Shown here piece by piece: positions 1 through 11,609 of a stretch of 54,362 nt of DNA. The position numbers and the translations under genes are program-made. The stretch covers positions 1 to 54,362 of the forward strand of contig NZ_CAKZNF010000009.1 of NCBI RefSeq assembly GCF_937129435.1. Direction: 5' to 3'. The notes under the pieces were generated by a model that was given only the letters and a program-made list of their open reading frames with translations, was not told where the DNA came from and did not search any database. Position 1 is the stretch's first letter. Each line of letters starts with the position of its first letter. The stretch comes from an uncultured Parasphingopyxis sp. Lineage in GTDB: Bacteria > Pseudomonadota > Alphaproteobacteria > Sphingomonadales > Sphingomonadaceae.

Positions 1-759
1 CGGCGTGACGGCCGAGAGCAGGTTCGGTGCCCGGTCCGTCGGCCGATAGGCGCGGCCGTCCGGCCAGGCCGTCTTCCCACCGGCTTCTTCGAGAAACAGC
101 GCCCCCGCGGCGTGATCGTACGGCATGGTCCGCGCAAACAGGCTGATGTCGTTCGTACCAAGGGCGATTCGCGGATATTGCTCGCCCGCACAACGTGGAA
201 TGGTCGCGATCTGCAGTTTTCCATCGGCGCGCATTTCGATGTCGCGGCGCTGTTCTTCCTCCATGAAATAGACTCCGATCGCGGCACTCGGCAGGCTGCG
301 CAGGCTCGTCTGCGTCACGATCCGGTCGCCGTTGATATAGGCGCCGCGGTCGCGTGCCGCGTAGCAGGTACGCGATTGGATCGGGTCGAAGATCCAGCCT
401 GCCTGCACCTCGCCACCGTCTATCAACGCAATCATGATCGCAAAGGGCGAGATTCCTTCGCTGAAGTTCTTCGTCCCGTCGAGCGGATCGATCAGCCAGA
501 CCATGCCGTCTCCCAGCGTATCGAGCAGCCGTGGATCGTCCGCGGCGCCTTCTTCGCCGACGATGCGAGCTTCCGGCAACAGCTGCGTCAGCCCTTCGGC
601 CAGCACCGCTTCGCTTTCGCGATCGACGATCGTGACGATGTCTCCCGGCGCCTTTTCGGCGATCTGATGATCGGCAAGCTTGCGAAATCGCGGAAGGATG
701 ATCTCGCTCGCCACCTTGCGCATCAACATCGCGACCTGCTCGCTCAGGATCGGGCTCAT
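1..759 (-). CDS. Inositol monophosphatase family protein (HisN-like), partial at left edge
   Basis: This gene runs off the left end of the window, so its C-terminus is missing. The minus-strand translation starts MSPILSEQVAMLMRKVASE and contains the metal-binding core VWLIDPLDGTKNF, with the Asp-Pro-x-Asp-Gly-Thr motif near residue 95. A second metal motif, YDHAAGALFLEEAGG, lies near residue 220. Both are diagnostic of the Mg-dependent inositol monophosphatase/fructose-1,6-bisphosphatase superfamily. In alphaproteobacteria this family includes histidinol-phosphate phosphatase HisN, inositol monophosphatase SuhB and 3'-phosphoadenosine phosphatase CysQ. The sequence alone does not separate these. 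The neighbour argJ (arginine synthesis) fits amino-acid metabolism and HisN, but this is inference. The start codon overlaps the argJ stop as ATGA, so the two are probably translationally coupled. The family is certain; the substrate is not. Confidence 0.85.
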   Translation of the reverse strand, partial: MSPILSEQVAMLMRKVASEIILPRFRKLADHQIAEKAPGDIVTIVDRESEAVLAEGLTQLLPEARIVGEEGAADDPRLLDTLGDGMVWLIDPLDGTKNFSEGISPFAIMIALIDGGEVQAGWIFDPIQSRTCYAARDRGAYINGDRIVTQTSLRSLPSAAIGVYFMEEEQRRDIEMRADGKLQIATIPRCAGEQYPRIALGTNDISLFARTMPYDHAAGALFLEEAGGKTAWPDGRAYRPTDRAPNLLSAVTP

Positions 760-1982
760 GAACGATAATCGGCGTTGATCGAGATATAGCCGTGCGTCAG
801 ATCGCAGGTCCAGACGGTCGCCCGGCCCTCGCCGAGCCCGAGATCGATCTGAATGGCGACCTCTTCGCCCTTCAGGTGCGCGGCGACGGGCGCTTCGTCA
901 TAATCGGCAAGCGGCTGACCGTTGCGCGCGGCCCAGATGCCGCCGAAGCCGATCGAGAGCCGGTCGCGATCCGCTGGCTCGCCAGCCTTGCCGACGGCCA
1001 TCACGACCCGGCCCCAATTGGCGTCCTCACCTGCGATCGCGGTTTTCACGAGCGGCGAGTTGGCGACTGCGAGGCCGATGCGGCGCGCGCTTACATCGTC
1101 GACCGCGCCGGATATTTCGACGGAGATGAATTTCGTGGCGCCTTCGCCGTCGCGAACGACAAGTTGCGCCAGTTCGCGGCATAGCTCGCCAAGCGCGGCG
1201 GCGAAGGCGTCGGCACCCGGATCGTCAAAGGACGAGAGAGGCGCATTCCCTGCTCGTCCGGTTGCGAATGCCAGGACGGTGTCGCTCGTCGAAGTGTCGG
1301 AATCGACAGTAATGCAGGAGAAACTCTCCTCATTCGCCGCCGATAGCATTTGTTGCAGAAAGCCCGGCTCGATCGCCGCATCGGTGAAGATATAGCCGAG
1401 CATCGTCGCCATGTCGGGGGCGATCATGCCGGACCCCTTGATAATCGCCGCGAGCGTGACCGTTTTGTCGCCCACGACCGCCTGTGCCGTTGCTCCCTTG
1501 GCGAAGGTGTCGGTCGTGCCGATGGTCTGGGCGGCCTCCTCCCACGAACAGGGATCGCTGCCCAGAACGGCCTCGATACCTGCCCTGGCACGACCCTTCG
1601 GCAGCGGCACGCCGATGACGCCGGTCGAGGATACGAACACCTGTTCGCGTGGGCATCCGAGATGAGCGGCGACCTGATCCATGATCGCCTCAACGGCCTC
1701 GCGGCCGCGATAGCCGGTAAAGGCGTTCGAATTGCCCGCGTTGACGATGAGCGCGCGAGCCCGTCCCTGCACGATGTTTTCACGGCCCAGCTCGACCTCG
1801 AACGAGCAGCAGACGTTGCGCGTGAAAACGCCCGCGACGGCGGTTCCCTCGGCCAGTTCGACATAGGTCAGGTCGCATCGATCCCAGTCCTTGTAGTGCG
1901 CGCGCGCGATGCGCGGCGTTGCGCCTCCGATTTCGGGCATGTCGGGAAAGGGCCGGGCCAGAGGCGAAGGTTCAAGCTCCAT
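756..1982 (-). CDS. argJ: Bifunctional glutamate N-acetyltransferase / amino-acid acetyltransferase ArgJ
   Basis: ArgJ moves the acetyl group from N-acetylornithine to glutamate, which closes the cyclic arginine pathway. Bifunctional forms also acetylate glutamate from acetyl-CoA. The 408-residue protein has the usual length. It shows the self-cleavage region KGSGMIAPDMATML, in which Thr193 becomes the new N-terminal nucleophile after Ala-Thr cleavage. The conserved oxyanion segment SSTGVIG (about 118-124) and NAGNSNAFTG (about 81-90) are also present. The C-terminus DLTHGYISINADYRS matches the family ending. The start is the ATG that gives MELEPSPLARPFPDMP. The stop overlaps the ATG of the downstream phosphatase gene. 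Whether it is mono- or bifunctional cannot be read from the sequence. Confidence 0.95.
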   Translation of the reverse strand: MELEPSPLARPFPDMPEIGGATPRIARAHYKDWDRCDLTYVELAEGTAVAGVFTRNVCCSFEVELGRENIVQGRARALIVNAGNSNAFTGYRGREAVEAIMDQVAAHLGCPREQVFVSSTGVIGVPLPKGRARAGIEAVLGSDPCSWEEAAQTIGTTDTFAKGATAQAVVGDKTVTLAAIIKGSGMIAPDMATMLGYIFTDAAIEPGFLQQMLSAANEESFSCITVDSDTSTSDTVLAFATGRAGNAPLSSFDDPGADAFAAALGELCRELAQLVVRDGEGATKFISVEISGAVDDVSARRIGLAVANSPLVKTAIAGEDANWGRVVMAVGKAGEPADRDRLSIGFGGIWAARNGQPLADYDEAPVAAHLKGEEVAIQIDLGLGEGRATVWTCDLTHGYISINADYRS

Positions 1983-2108
1983 GCGGTGCGATTAGCCCAT
2001 CGCCCGGCGAGTGCAAGGGACGGCCGGTGCTTCCAGGCCGTACAATTGGCAAGCGCCACGCATGGCGATAAAGTCCGTGCACGGGTCGGCAAGGATTGGG
2101 GGAACGAC

Positions 2109-2840
2109 ATGATTCTCACATCGACCGCGCTTGCCGCGATCCTGTTCGCACAGCAGCGCATGAGCGATCCGTCGACATGGTGGAGCGCGGACGCCTATCC
2201 GGCGGCGGCCGTCGCGGCTGGCGAAAGCGGCAGCGTGACAGTCGTTTTCGACATCGGCCATGACGGCCGGGCGCGCGATTGCGAGGTCGTCATGTCGCCG
2301 AGTGATCGCTTGGGCGATGCGACGTGCGACCTGGTCGAGGAACATGCGCGCTATGCGCCGATTGCGCTGGGCGAGGTCCCGGGCGATAGGCCTGGCCGGG
2401 GTAGGGGGCGCGGCCGTGGACGGGGCCAGGACCGTCAAGGCCCCGTTTCACAATCTACCGCAATCCTACGTGACCGGATCACCGCCGACTGGACGCTCGA
2501 CAGCACAAGGCCGGATGTATCCTTCGATACCGATTATGGCGGGGCGATGCCGGTCAATTCGCCGCGCGGCTGGGTCGTTGCCGGCGAATTGCCGCCCGAC
2601 GAGGTCGACAGAACGTCGCCGGGCCGCGTTGCCGTGGCGTTCCGCATCGGCAGCGACGGCAGGGCTTTCGCGTGCCGTGCCAGCACCCCCAGCGGCAGCA
2701 GGACGATCGATCGGCAAATCTGCTCGCAGATCGAGCAAAGGGCGCGGTTTCAGGCACCGGTGGACAGGACCGGCCAGCGCTTCGGCACAGAAGGGCGAAC
2801 GACGGTGACCTGGTGTTCGACGCAGGGCGATAGCTGTTGA
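2109..2840 (+). CDS. Secreted TonB C-terminal-domain-like protein with two repeats
   Basis: This predicted 243-residue protein starts MILTSTALAAILFAQQRM, a short hydrophobic leader consistent with export. It is preceded by a GGGGGA ribosome binding site about five bases from the ATG. Two copies of a TonB-C-like fold are recognisable. The first is SVTVVFDIGHDGRARDCEVV (about residues 42-61); the second is RVAVAFRIGSDGRAFACRA (about 176-194). Each is followed by a helix containing a Cys and a conserved ARY/ARF segment. The copies are joined by a low-complexity Arg-Gly run. Small periplasmic TonB-family proteins of this design are common in sphingomonads, and most have no assigned partner. The open frame extends far upstream, but that part is antisense to argJ and is not coding. 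Function is unknown. Confidence 0.6.
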   Translation: MILTSTALAAILFAQQRMSDPSTWWSADAYPAAAVAAGESGSVTVVFDIGHDGRARDCEVVMSPSDRLGDATCDLVEEHARYAPIALGEVPGDRPGRGRGRGRGRGQDRQGPVSQSTAILRDRITADWTLDSTRPDVSFDTDYGGAMPVNSPRGWVVAGELPPDEVDRTSPGRVAVAFRIGSDGRAFACRASTPSGSRTIDRQICSQIEQRARFQAPVDRTGQRFGTEGRTTVTWCSTQGDSC

Positions 2841-2859
2841 TCCGTCGCCCGCGCGATAA

Positions 2860-2888
2860 TTGACTATTCCCATCGCCGCACCTACATC
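2860..2888 (+). promoter_or_regulatory. Candidate sigma-70 promoter of secA
   Basis: TTGACT at 2860-2865 and TACATC at 2883-2888 are separated by 17 bases and lie 77 bases upstream of the secA ATG. The -35 matches consensus at five of six positions; the -10 is weaker, at three of six. It sits in the only intergenic gap before secA. No start-site data are available. Confidence 0.4.
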
Positions 2889-2964
2889 GCGCGCCTAGGA
2901 TTTTCGGGGCTTTTCGCGCCGCATACGGCAGGGCCGCCCCACCCATATTACGTCAGGAAAGCGC

Positions 2965-5700
<2,736 letters not shown>

Positions 5701-5722
5701 GGCGTGATCCCGGGGGAAGGCC

Positions 5723-7495
5723 TTGAGTGAGCAGTCCCCCGAAGACGCCCTGACGCGCGCAAACGACGCGCTGCAACGCGGCGATTTTCTTGCCGCCTAT
5801 GATGCGGCGATGTCGGCGCGCGGCGAAGGAATCACCGATCGGCGACTCGATTATGCGGCGGTCCTGGCGCTCGCGCGGATGGGTGATGCCGAACTTGCAC
5901 TCGAACTCTATGAGAAAACCGGGCTGGCCGTTGCCGACGATGTCGACATGCTCTCGCTTGAAGGCCGGCTGAAGAAGGACCTTGCCGAACAGGCGGCCGA
6001 AGCAGAACGGCCGCGGCTATTTGCCGAAGCCAGCGAGGCCTATCTCGGTGTCTACACGATCAAGGGCGGCTACTTCCCGGCGATCAACGCGGCGACTACC
6101 GCGATGCTGGCGGGCAAGACCGAGCAGGCGCATCGTCTGGCCCGGGAAATCCTGAACGATCCGGAAATTGTCGATCCGATCGGCTATTACGCGACCGCGA
6201 CCAAGGCCGAGGCCCATCTGCTGCTCGGCGATGCCGACGCGTCGTTCGATACCATGAAGCAGGCGGCGGCTTGTGCCGATGCCGGGGTGGGGCCCAAGGC
6301 TTCCACCTGTAACCAGATGATTCTGATTGCCAGCATCCTACCCGACCGCGCCGAAGCCGTGGCGCCGCTGGTTGAGTTGCTGCGCCCCGCGCCGGTTGTC
6401 TTTTACACCGGCCATATGTTCGCGGAGGATACAGCGAGCGAAGCGGTCTTGCGCGAGCGTATCGATGCAGAACTCGACGATATCGAGCCGTCCGCCGGCT
6501 ATGGCGCGCTCGCTTGCGGCTCGGATATCCTTGTGGCCGAAGCATTGATCGAGCGGGGCTGCGAGCTTCACGTCGTGCTGCCTTTCGACCAAGGCGATTT
6601 CGTCGCGCAATCGGTCGAGCCGGGCGGGCCAGGCTGGGTCAAGCGCTTCACCTACTGTCTCGACGCGGCACATACGGTGAGCTTCGCGACCGACATGACC
6701 TTTATCGGCGATCCGCAGCTGTTCACCTATGGTTCGAGCGTGGCCATGGGGCTGGCCCTTATGCGCGCACGGCACTTGCACACCCATGCAATCCAGCTTG
6801 CGATCCTCGAGAGCGAAGACGGTATCAAGCCGGCCGGGACCGCGAAGGATGTGGCGCTCTGGAGAGAACTCGACAACGAGACCCGCCTCATCGATCCGGG
6901 CGCGATTGATCGCAATTTCAAGCGGCCGCCGTCCATCGCCATGCCGAAGGGCGTGAGCCGCGTTGCCCATTCCATGATATTCGCCGATTTCGAAGGCTTC
7001 TCGAAACTCGACGAGCCCGTGCTCCCGGTCTTCGTATCGGAAATCCTGGGGACGATCGGCACCGTGCTCGATCGCCATGACCACAATGTCCTGTATCGCA
7101 ACAGCTGGGGCGATGCGCTTTACGCCGTGGTCAGCGATCCTGTCGATGCCGCCGAAATTGTGCTCGAACTTCAGGCTGCGCTGAGCGACATTCCGCAACA
7201 GCTGAGCGATTGCGCGGGCGAATGCGGGATGCGGATCAGCGTGCATCACGGCCCGATCTATACGGCGCATGACGGGGTGATGGGGCGGATGTCCTTCTTC
7301 GGCACCGAAGTGACGCGGACGGCGCGGATCGAGCCGGTCACGCCCAAGGGGGAAGTCTACACGACCGAAGCCTTCGCCGCGATGCTGGCGCTGCAGAATG
7401 AGCGGCGCTACGGCACCCACTATGTCGGGCGGATCGATCTGGCGAAGAACTACGGCCAGCTCGCGATGTACAAGCTGAGCCGACAGGGCGATTGA
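5723..7495 (+). CDS. TPR - Rossmann-like - class III cyclase-like multidomain protein
   Basis: This predicted 590-residue soluble protein begins with a TTG codon that follows a GGGGGAAGG ribosome binding site, 22 bases after secA. The N-terminal ~200 residues are alpha-helical with TPR-like repeats (DALTRANDALQRGDFLAAYD). Residues ~225-370 form an alpha/beta region with VVFYTGHMFAED and YGALACGSDILVAEALIERG, resembling Rossmannoid nucleotide-sensing (SLOG-like) domains. The C-terminal ~170 residues resemble class III nucleotidyl cyclases. Metal-binding Asp422 lies in FADFEGFSKL and Asp464 in WGDALYAVV. The transition-state Asn of the usual VNxAAR motif is Thr531, while Arg535 is kept, so catalysis is doubtful. 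There is no signal peptide or membrane segment. A signalling or stress-sensing role is inference; no partner gene is evident. Confidence 0.7.
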   Translation: MSEQSPEDALTRANDALQRGDFLAAYDAAMSARGEGITDRRLDYAAVLALARMGDAELALELYEKTGLAVADDVDMLSLEGRLKKDLAEQAAEAERPRLFAEASEAYLGVYTIKGGYFPAINAATTAMLAGKTEQAHRLAREILNDPEIVDPIGYYATATKAEAHLLLGDADASFDTMKQAAACADAGVGPKASTCNQMILIASILPDRAEAVAPLVELLRPAPVVFYTGHMFAEDTASEAVLRERIDAELDDIEPSAGYGALACGSDILVAEALIERGCELHVVLPFDQGDFVAQSVEPGGPGWVKRFTYCLDAAHTVSFATDMTFIGDPQLFTYGSSVAMGLALMRARHLHTHAIQLAILESEDGIKPAGTAKDVALWRELDNETRLIDPGAIDRNFKRPPSIAMPKGVSRVAHSMIFADFEGFSKLDEPVLPVFVSEILGTIGTVLDRHDHNVLYRNSWGDALYAVVSDPVDAAEIVLELQAALSDIPQQLSDCAGECGMRISVHHGPIYTAHDGVMGRMSFFGTEVTRTARIEPVTPKGEVYTTEAFAAMLALQNERRYGTHYVGRIDLAKNYGQLAMYKLSRQGD

Positions 7496-7540
7496 ATCGC
7501 GCTCAGGCGCCTAGATCTATTGGGATTTTCAAGGAGAAGA

Positions 7541-7615
7541 TGGCTCCCCGGGTCTGATTCGAACAGACGACCGAGCGGTTAACAGCCGCTTGCTCTACCA
7601 CTGAGCTACCGGGGA
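7541..7615 (-). tRNA. tRNA-Asn (GTT)
   Basis: The reverse complement folds as a 75-base cloverleaf. The acceptor stem pairs TCCCCGG with CCGGGGA, with discriminator G and an encoded CCA. The D arm contains TAGCTCAGTGG. The anticodon stem-loop GCGGCTGTTAACCGC presents GTT, and the T loop is intact. The gene sits between the TPR/cyclase gene and nadK. Confidence 0.96.
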
Positions 7616-7670
7616 ACGCCGCCTTGCGGAAGCGGGCCTATAGCAACGGCTTTACCGCCCCGCAAGCGCC

Positions 7671-8447
7671 TCAGACCATGAATTGTTCCATCGCGATCCG
7701 CTCGTCGAGGGCGTGCTCCGGATCGAACATCAGCGTCAGGGTGAGCGAGGTATCGAGACACACTTCGACCGTCGCAACGTCGCGCACTTCGCGCTGGTCG
7801 GCCACCGCACTGACCGGCCTTTTGACCGGTTCCAGCACGCGAAAACCGATGCGGGTCTGATCGGGCAGAATCGCACCGCCCCACCGCCTAGGCCGGAACG
7901 GACTGATCGGTGTCAGCGCAAGCATTTGCGAATCGAGCGGCAGGATCGGCCCATTTGCCGACAGATTATAGGCCGTCGATCCCGCGGGTGTGGCAACGAG
8001 GACGCCGTCGCAAAACAGTTCCTCGATAACGACATTGCCGCCCGCCGACACTTCGAGCTTTGCCGTCTGCCGCGTTTCGCGCAGCAGCGAGACTTCGTTG
8101 ATCGCAGGGCTCGAAATAACCTCGCCCTCGACGGTCGTTGCATCCATGCGGATCGGCGTCACGTCGAAGCTCTTCGCCCGGTTCAGCCGCTCGCGTAGCC
8201 CGTCCGGGCGCCATTCGTTCATGAGGAAGCCGACAGTGCCGCGGTTCATGCCGAACACCGGGCAGATCCGGTTGACCTCGAGCATGTGATGCAGCGTCTG
8301 CAGCATGAAGCCGTCGCCGCCAAGCGCGATGACGCGATCGGCTTCCTCCAACGGCACGAAACTGTATTTTTCGCGCAGCTCCGCCTCGGCCTCCTGCGCG
8401 GCTTCTGCCGGCGAGGCCAGCAGCGCGTAATTCTCGTCGGCAATCAT
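7671..8447 (-). CDS. nadK: NAD kinase
   Basis: NAD kinase phosphorylates NAD to NADP in the cytoplasm. The 258-residue protein has the family signature ALGGDGFML, with GGDG at residues 43-46. The adenine/ribose-binding segment VLVATPAGSTAYNLSANGP and a conserved NE-containing loop around AINEVSLLRE are also present. The N-terminus is short, as in other alphaproteobacterial members, which lack the long regulatory extension of some bacteria. The ATG overlaps the moaA stop codon (GGATGA), so nadK is probably translated as the second gene of a moaA-nadK operon. Confidence 0.95.
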   Translation of the reverse strand: MIADENYALLASPAEAAQEAEAELREKYSFVPLEEADRVIALGGDGFMLQTLHHMLEVNRICPVFGMNRGTVGFLMNEWRPDGLRERLNRAKSFDVTPIRMDATTVEGEVISSPAINEVSLLRETRQTAKLEVSAGGNVVIEELFCDGVLVATPAGSTAYNLSANGPILPLDSQMLALTPISPFRPRRWGGAILPDQTRIGFRVLEPVKRPVSAVADQREVRDVATVEVCLDTSLTLTLMFDPEHALDERIAMEQFMV

Positions 8448-9460
8448 CCGCCCGTGACACTCATATGGCGTTCGACAGCAGGCTCGCCCGCACCGGGAGC
8501 GATCCTGAAATCATGGGCTTCGGGCTTCTGGAACATCGCCTTGTTCAGAAGGACGCTCGCGGCATCGACACCGCCCTCCCGCAGCGCGGATTTGAGGTCG
8601 AGATGATCGTCATGGCCAAGGCACATATAGATCCTGCCGGTCGCGGTCAGCCGGACACGATTGCAGCCTGCACAGAAATTGTTCGTGAGCGGCGTGATCA
8701 TGCCGAGCTTCAATCCGAGTTCGGCGACCTGCCAATAGCGGGCCGGACCGCCGGTGCGCTCGGCCATGGGAAGAAGCGTGAAATCGCGCTCCAGTCTTTC
8801 GCGCACGCCGTCCAGGGGAAGGTAGCGGTCGGTCCGATCCTCGTCGATATGCCCGAGCGGCATGGTTTCGATCAATGTGAGGTCATGGCCCTGTTCCGCG
8901 CACCATCGCATCATCGGAACGATCTCGTCGTCGTTCAAGCCCTTGAGCGCGACCATGTTGATCTTGATCGCCAGTCCGGCGCGCTTTCCCGCTTCGATAC
9001 CGCGCAGGGTCCGGTCGATATCGCCCCATCGGGTAATGTAGCGGAAGCAATCGGGATCGCGCGTATCCAGACTGACATTGATCCGCTCTATCCCCGCATC
9101 TTTCAGTTCGCGGGCGGAATCGGCGAGGCGGGTGGCATTGGTCGTCATCGTCAATTCGTCGAGGCCATCGTCCAGGCGCCGGCCCAGTCTCTTGGCGAGA
9201 TCGGGAACGCCGGAGCGCACCAATGGCTCGCCCCCGGTCAGACGGATCTTGCGAACGCCCCGGGCGATGAAGAGATCGCAAAGCGCCTCGATCTCCTCGA
9301 AGCTCAGCACGTCGCGGCGCGGCACGAACTGCATCTTCTCCGCCATGCAATAGCGGCAGCGCAGATCGCAGCGATCGGTAACCGAAAGACGCAGATATTC
9401 GATCCGGCGGCCGAACCGGTCCGCCAGCAAGCGATCTCCGGCATGTGCGTTCATCGTCAT
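8444..9460 (-). CDS. moaA: GTP 3',8-cyclase MoaA (molybdenum cofactor biosynthesis)
   Basis: MoaA is a radical-SAM enzyme that, with MoaC, converts GTP to the pterin precursor of molybdenum cofactor. The start chosen is MTMNAHAGDRLLADRFGRR, giving 338 residues, close to the family norm. The open frame extends further upstream but without family resemblance. The N-terminal iron-sulfur motif is C31-x3-C35-x2-C38 in CDLRCRYC. The C-terminal cluster ligands lie in NNFCAGCNRVRLTATGR followed by MCLG. The protein ends in Gly-Gly, the tail that enters the MoaA active site. The stop overlaps the nadK start. No other molybdenum cofactor genes are nearby, apart from a distant MobA-like transferase. Confidence 0.96.
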   Translation of the reverse strand: MTMNAHAGDRLLADRFGRRIEYLRLSVTDRCDLRCRYCMAEKMQFVPRRDVLSFEEIEALCDLFIARGVRKIRLTGGEPLVRSGVPDLAKRLGRRLDDGLDELTMTTNATRLADSARELKDAGIERINVSLDTRDPDCFRYITRWGDIDRTLRGIEAGKRAGLAIKINMVALKGLNDDEIVPMMRWCAEQGHDLTLIETMPLGHIDEDRTDRYLPLDGVRERLERDFTLLPMAERTGGPARYWQVAELGLKLGMITPLTNNFCAGCNRVRLTATGRIYMCLGHDDHLDLKSALREGGVDAASVLLNKAMFQKPEAHDFRIAPGAGEPAVERHMSVTGG

Positions 9461-9567
9461 GACGCTTCGGTAGAGGTGCGTCCGGTGCGCGGCAAGCCTG
9501 TGCACGCGCCGATTGGCGGGGCGGTGCGCGCTGGTTAAGAGGATCGCTTCATTGGGAAGACGAGAGC

Positions 9568-11601
9568 ATGTCGGCCGAAACCGAAGATCAACATCGCCGC
9601 CCGCCGCTGTTCCTCGTCTCGTTTCGCCAGCGCGACGAACTCGCTTTGCTGGTCGAACGGGCAGGCTGGGCCGCTGTCTCCGCGCGCCGGATCGAGAAAC
9701 TCGAACACCGATTTCTGCTGTCCGAAGCCCGCATCGCGCTGGTCGATGCACGGGGTGCTTTCGACGAGGGGATCGAAGCGCTACGAATTCTCTCCCAACC
9801 GGCAGAGGCCAATCTGGCCGCGCTTCTGGTCCTCGTCTCGCGCACCGATGCGGATCGGATCGGCGAATGCATGTCCGTCGGCGCGACGCATTTTCTCGCC
9901 AGTCCGTTCGGCGATGCTGAACTGGTTCAGGCGTTGCGCTTCGCCGATCGCTATGTGACGCGGCTCAGCGGTCATGGGCGGGAGCGCATCGGCAGCCATC
10001 GGCCGAAACAGCTTGGATGGACGCTCGGACCGGATGATCGCGTAACACTGTCCGCCGATTTGGCTGAAATGCTCCAGCCCAGTGGCGACACCCTTTCGCT
10101 AAGGGAATTCCTGGAATTGATCGGCGATGAGGACGATGCCGGCCAGGCGGCTGTTGCCAAGATGCGCCGCGGGGCTGAACTGGCTGTGTTCGCACACGCA
10201 TTGCCGGAAAATAAGCGCGAACGTCTCATCCATACATTGACGGCTGACGGGGACGACATCGTCGCACGGATCGAGCGGCCGGATCGCCCGTTCGTCGCAC
10301 GGGATCGCGTCCGCCGGGACGGTCTGACGGGACTGGCGGATTCCCACGGCGCGCTGGATTGGCTCGGCTCGGAAGCAGCCGGTGAGAACAGTGCCGCCTT
10401 GATCGTCATGGCCATCGAACGGTTCGAGCTCATCAACAAGGGCTTCGGGGAGCGCGCCGGCGACACGGTATTACGCACCATAGCGCGGCGGATAGAGAGG
10501 TTTGTCGGCGAAACAGGCCGCCGGAACCGGCTCATCGCCCGCATTGCCGGGGCCGAGTTCGCGATCGGCCTCGCGTCTTCCTCGAAACTGGACGAGGCGG
10601 CGGCGGTAGCGCGCGAATTGGTCGGCGTCCTTGAGAAACCCATCATCGTCGACGAACAGACCATCCGCGTGCGCGTGCGTGCAGGCGTCAGCCGGGCGGA
10701 TGCGGCGATCGGGAACGCGGCGGCGATTCTGCGGCGTGCCCATACAGCGCTGGCCGAAGCCCGCGAAGCCGAAAACGGTGCAATCTATGTCATGGACGAC
10801 GATGCCGTCGATCGCGCGTCGGACAGCACACGGCTGGAGGCCGATCTGTTGCCGGCGATGGAGGGCGACGAGATCGAAATCCTCTTCCAGCCTCAGGTCT
10901 CGGTCACGACCGGAGCGATCATCGGCGTCGAGGCGCTGTCGCGCTGGCGGCATCCGGTTTTCGGCGAAATGGGCGCGATGGCCCTGTTCGCCGCGGCCGA
11001 CCGCGCGGATCGTGTGACCGATCTTTCGCGGCATGTGCTTGCAAAGGCTTTGGAACAGGCATCGAAATGGCCGGAGGAACTCGATGGCCTGCGGATCGCA
11101 GTCAACATTACCGCGGATGACATGGCGCAACCCGATTTTCTAACGGCGATCGAATCGCTGGTAGGAAAAGGCCGGATCACGCCGGACCGAATGACGCTGG
11201 AAATCACCGAAGGCGAATTGATTCGCGATCTTTCGGGCGCAGCGGCCGAGCTGGCCGAACTGCGCCAAGCCGGGTTCCGGATCGCGATCGACGATTTCGG
11301 CACGGGCTATTCGAGCCTCGCCTATCTCAAATCCCTCCCTCTCGACTATCTCAAGATCGATAGTGCACTGAGCCGCGACATCATGGGGGAGCGCCGGGAC
11401 CGCATCGTTGTGCGCGGGATCATCGAAATGGCATTGTCGCTGGGTATGACGGTGATCGCGGAAGGCGTCGAATCCGAAGAGCAACTGGCCGCGCTCGCGC
11501 GAGAGGGATGTACGATCTATCAGGGTTTTCTGTGCGCGCCGCCCTTGCCATCGGATCGCCTGGCCGAGCTGATTGCAGCGCAGCCACACCGGCGCAAATA
11601 G
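9568..11601 (+). CDS. Receiver-like / degenerate GGDEF / EAL phosphodiesterase
   Basis: This is a predicted 677-residue cytoplasmic c-di-GMP phosphodiesterase. The first ~130 residues resemble a receiver-like alpha/beta fold but show no clear phosphoacceptor pattern. A middle region carries the RDGLTGL entry of a GGDEF domain, but the signature is AGAEF at 327-331 instead of GGDEF, so cyclase activity is unlikely. The EAL domain is well kept. EAL is at 455-457 (VEALSRWRHP), followed by LEITEGELI, DDFGTGYSSLAYLKSLP from 575, the IAEGVES Glu and QGFLCAPP. All main metal- and substrate-binding residues therefore appear present. It has no membrane segment. It stands alone, divergent from moaA and convergent with a protease gene. 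Confidence 0.9.
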   Translation: MSAETEDQHRRPPLFLVSFRQRDELALLVERAGWAAVSARRIEKLEHRFLLSEARIALVDARGAFDEGIEALRILSQPAEANLAALLVLVSRTDADRIGECMSVGATHFLASPFGDAELVQALRFADRYVTRLSGHGRERIGSHRPKQLGWTLGPDDRVTLSADLAEMLQPSGDTLSLREFLELIGDEDDAGQAAVAKMRRGAELAVFAHALPENKRERLIHTLTADGDDIVARIERPDRPFVARDRVRRDGLTGLADSHGALDWLGSEAAGENSAALIVMAIERFELINKGFGERAGDTVLRTIARRIERFVGETGRRNRLIARIAGAEFAIGLASSSKLDEAAAVARELVGVLEKPIIVDEQTIRVRVRAGVSRADAAIGNAAAILRRAHTALAEAREAENGAIYVMDDDAVDRASDSTRLEADLLPAMEGDEIEILFQPQVSVTTGAIIGVEALSRWRHPVFGEMGAMALFAAADRADRVTDLSRHVLAKALEQASKWPEELDGLRIAVNITADDMAQPDFLTAIESLVGKGRITPDRMTLEITEGELIRDLSGAAAELAELRQAGFRIAIDDFGTGYSSLAYLKSLPLDYLKIDSALSRDIMGERRDRIVVRGIIEMALSLGMTVIAEGVESEEQLAALAREGCTIYQGFLCAPPLPSDRLAELIAAQPHRRK

Positions 11602-11609
11602 CTTCGACC

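Noticed and set aside
1350..2108. Upstream extension of the TonB-like open frame
   Set aside because: Antisense to argJ. The recognisable product begins at the ATG with a ribosome binding site at 2109.
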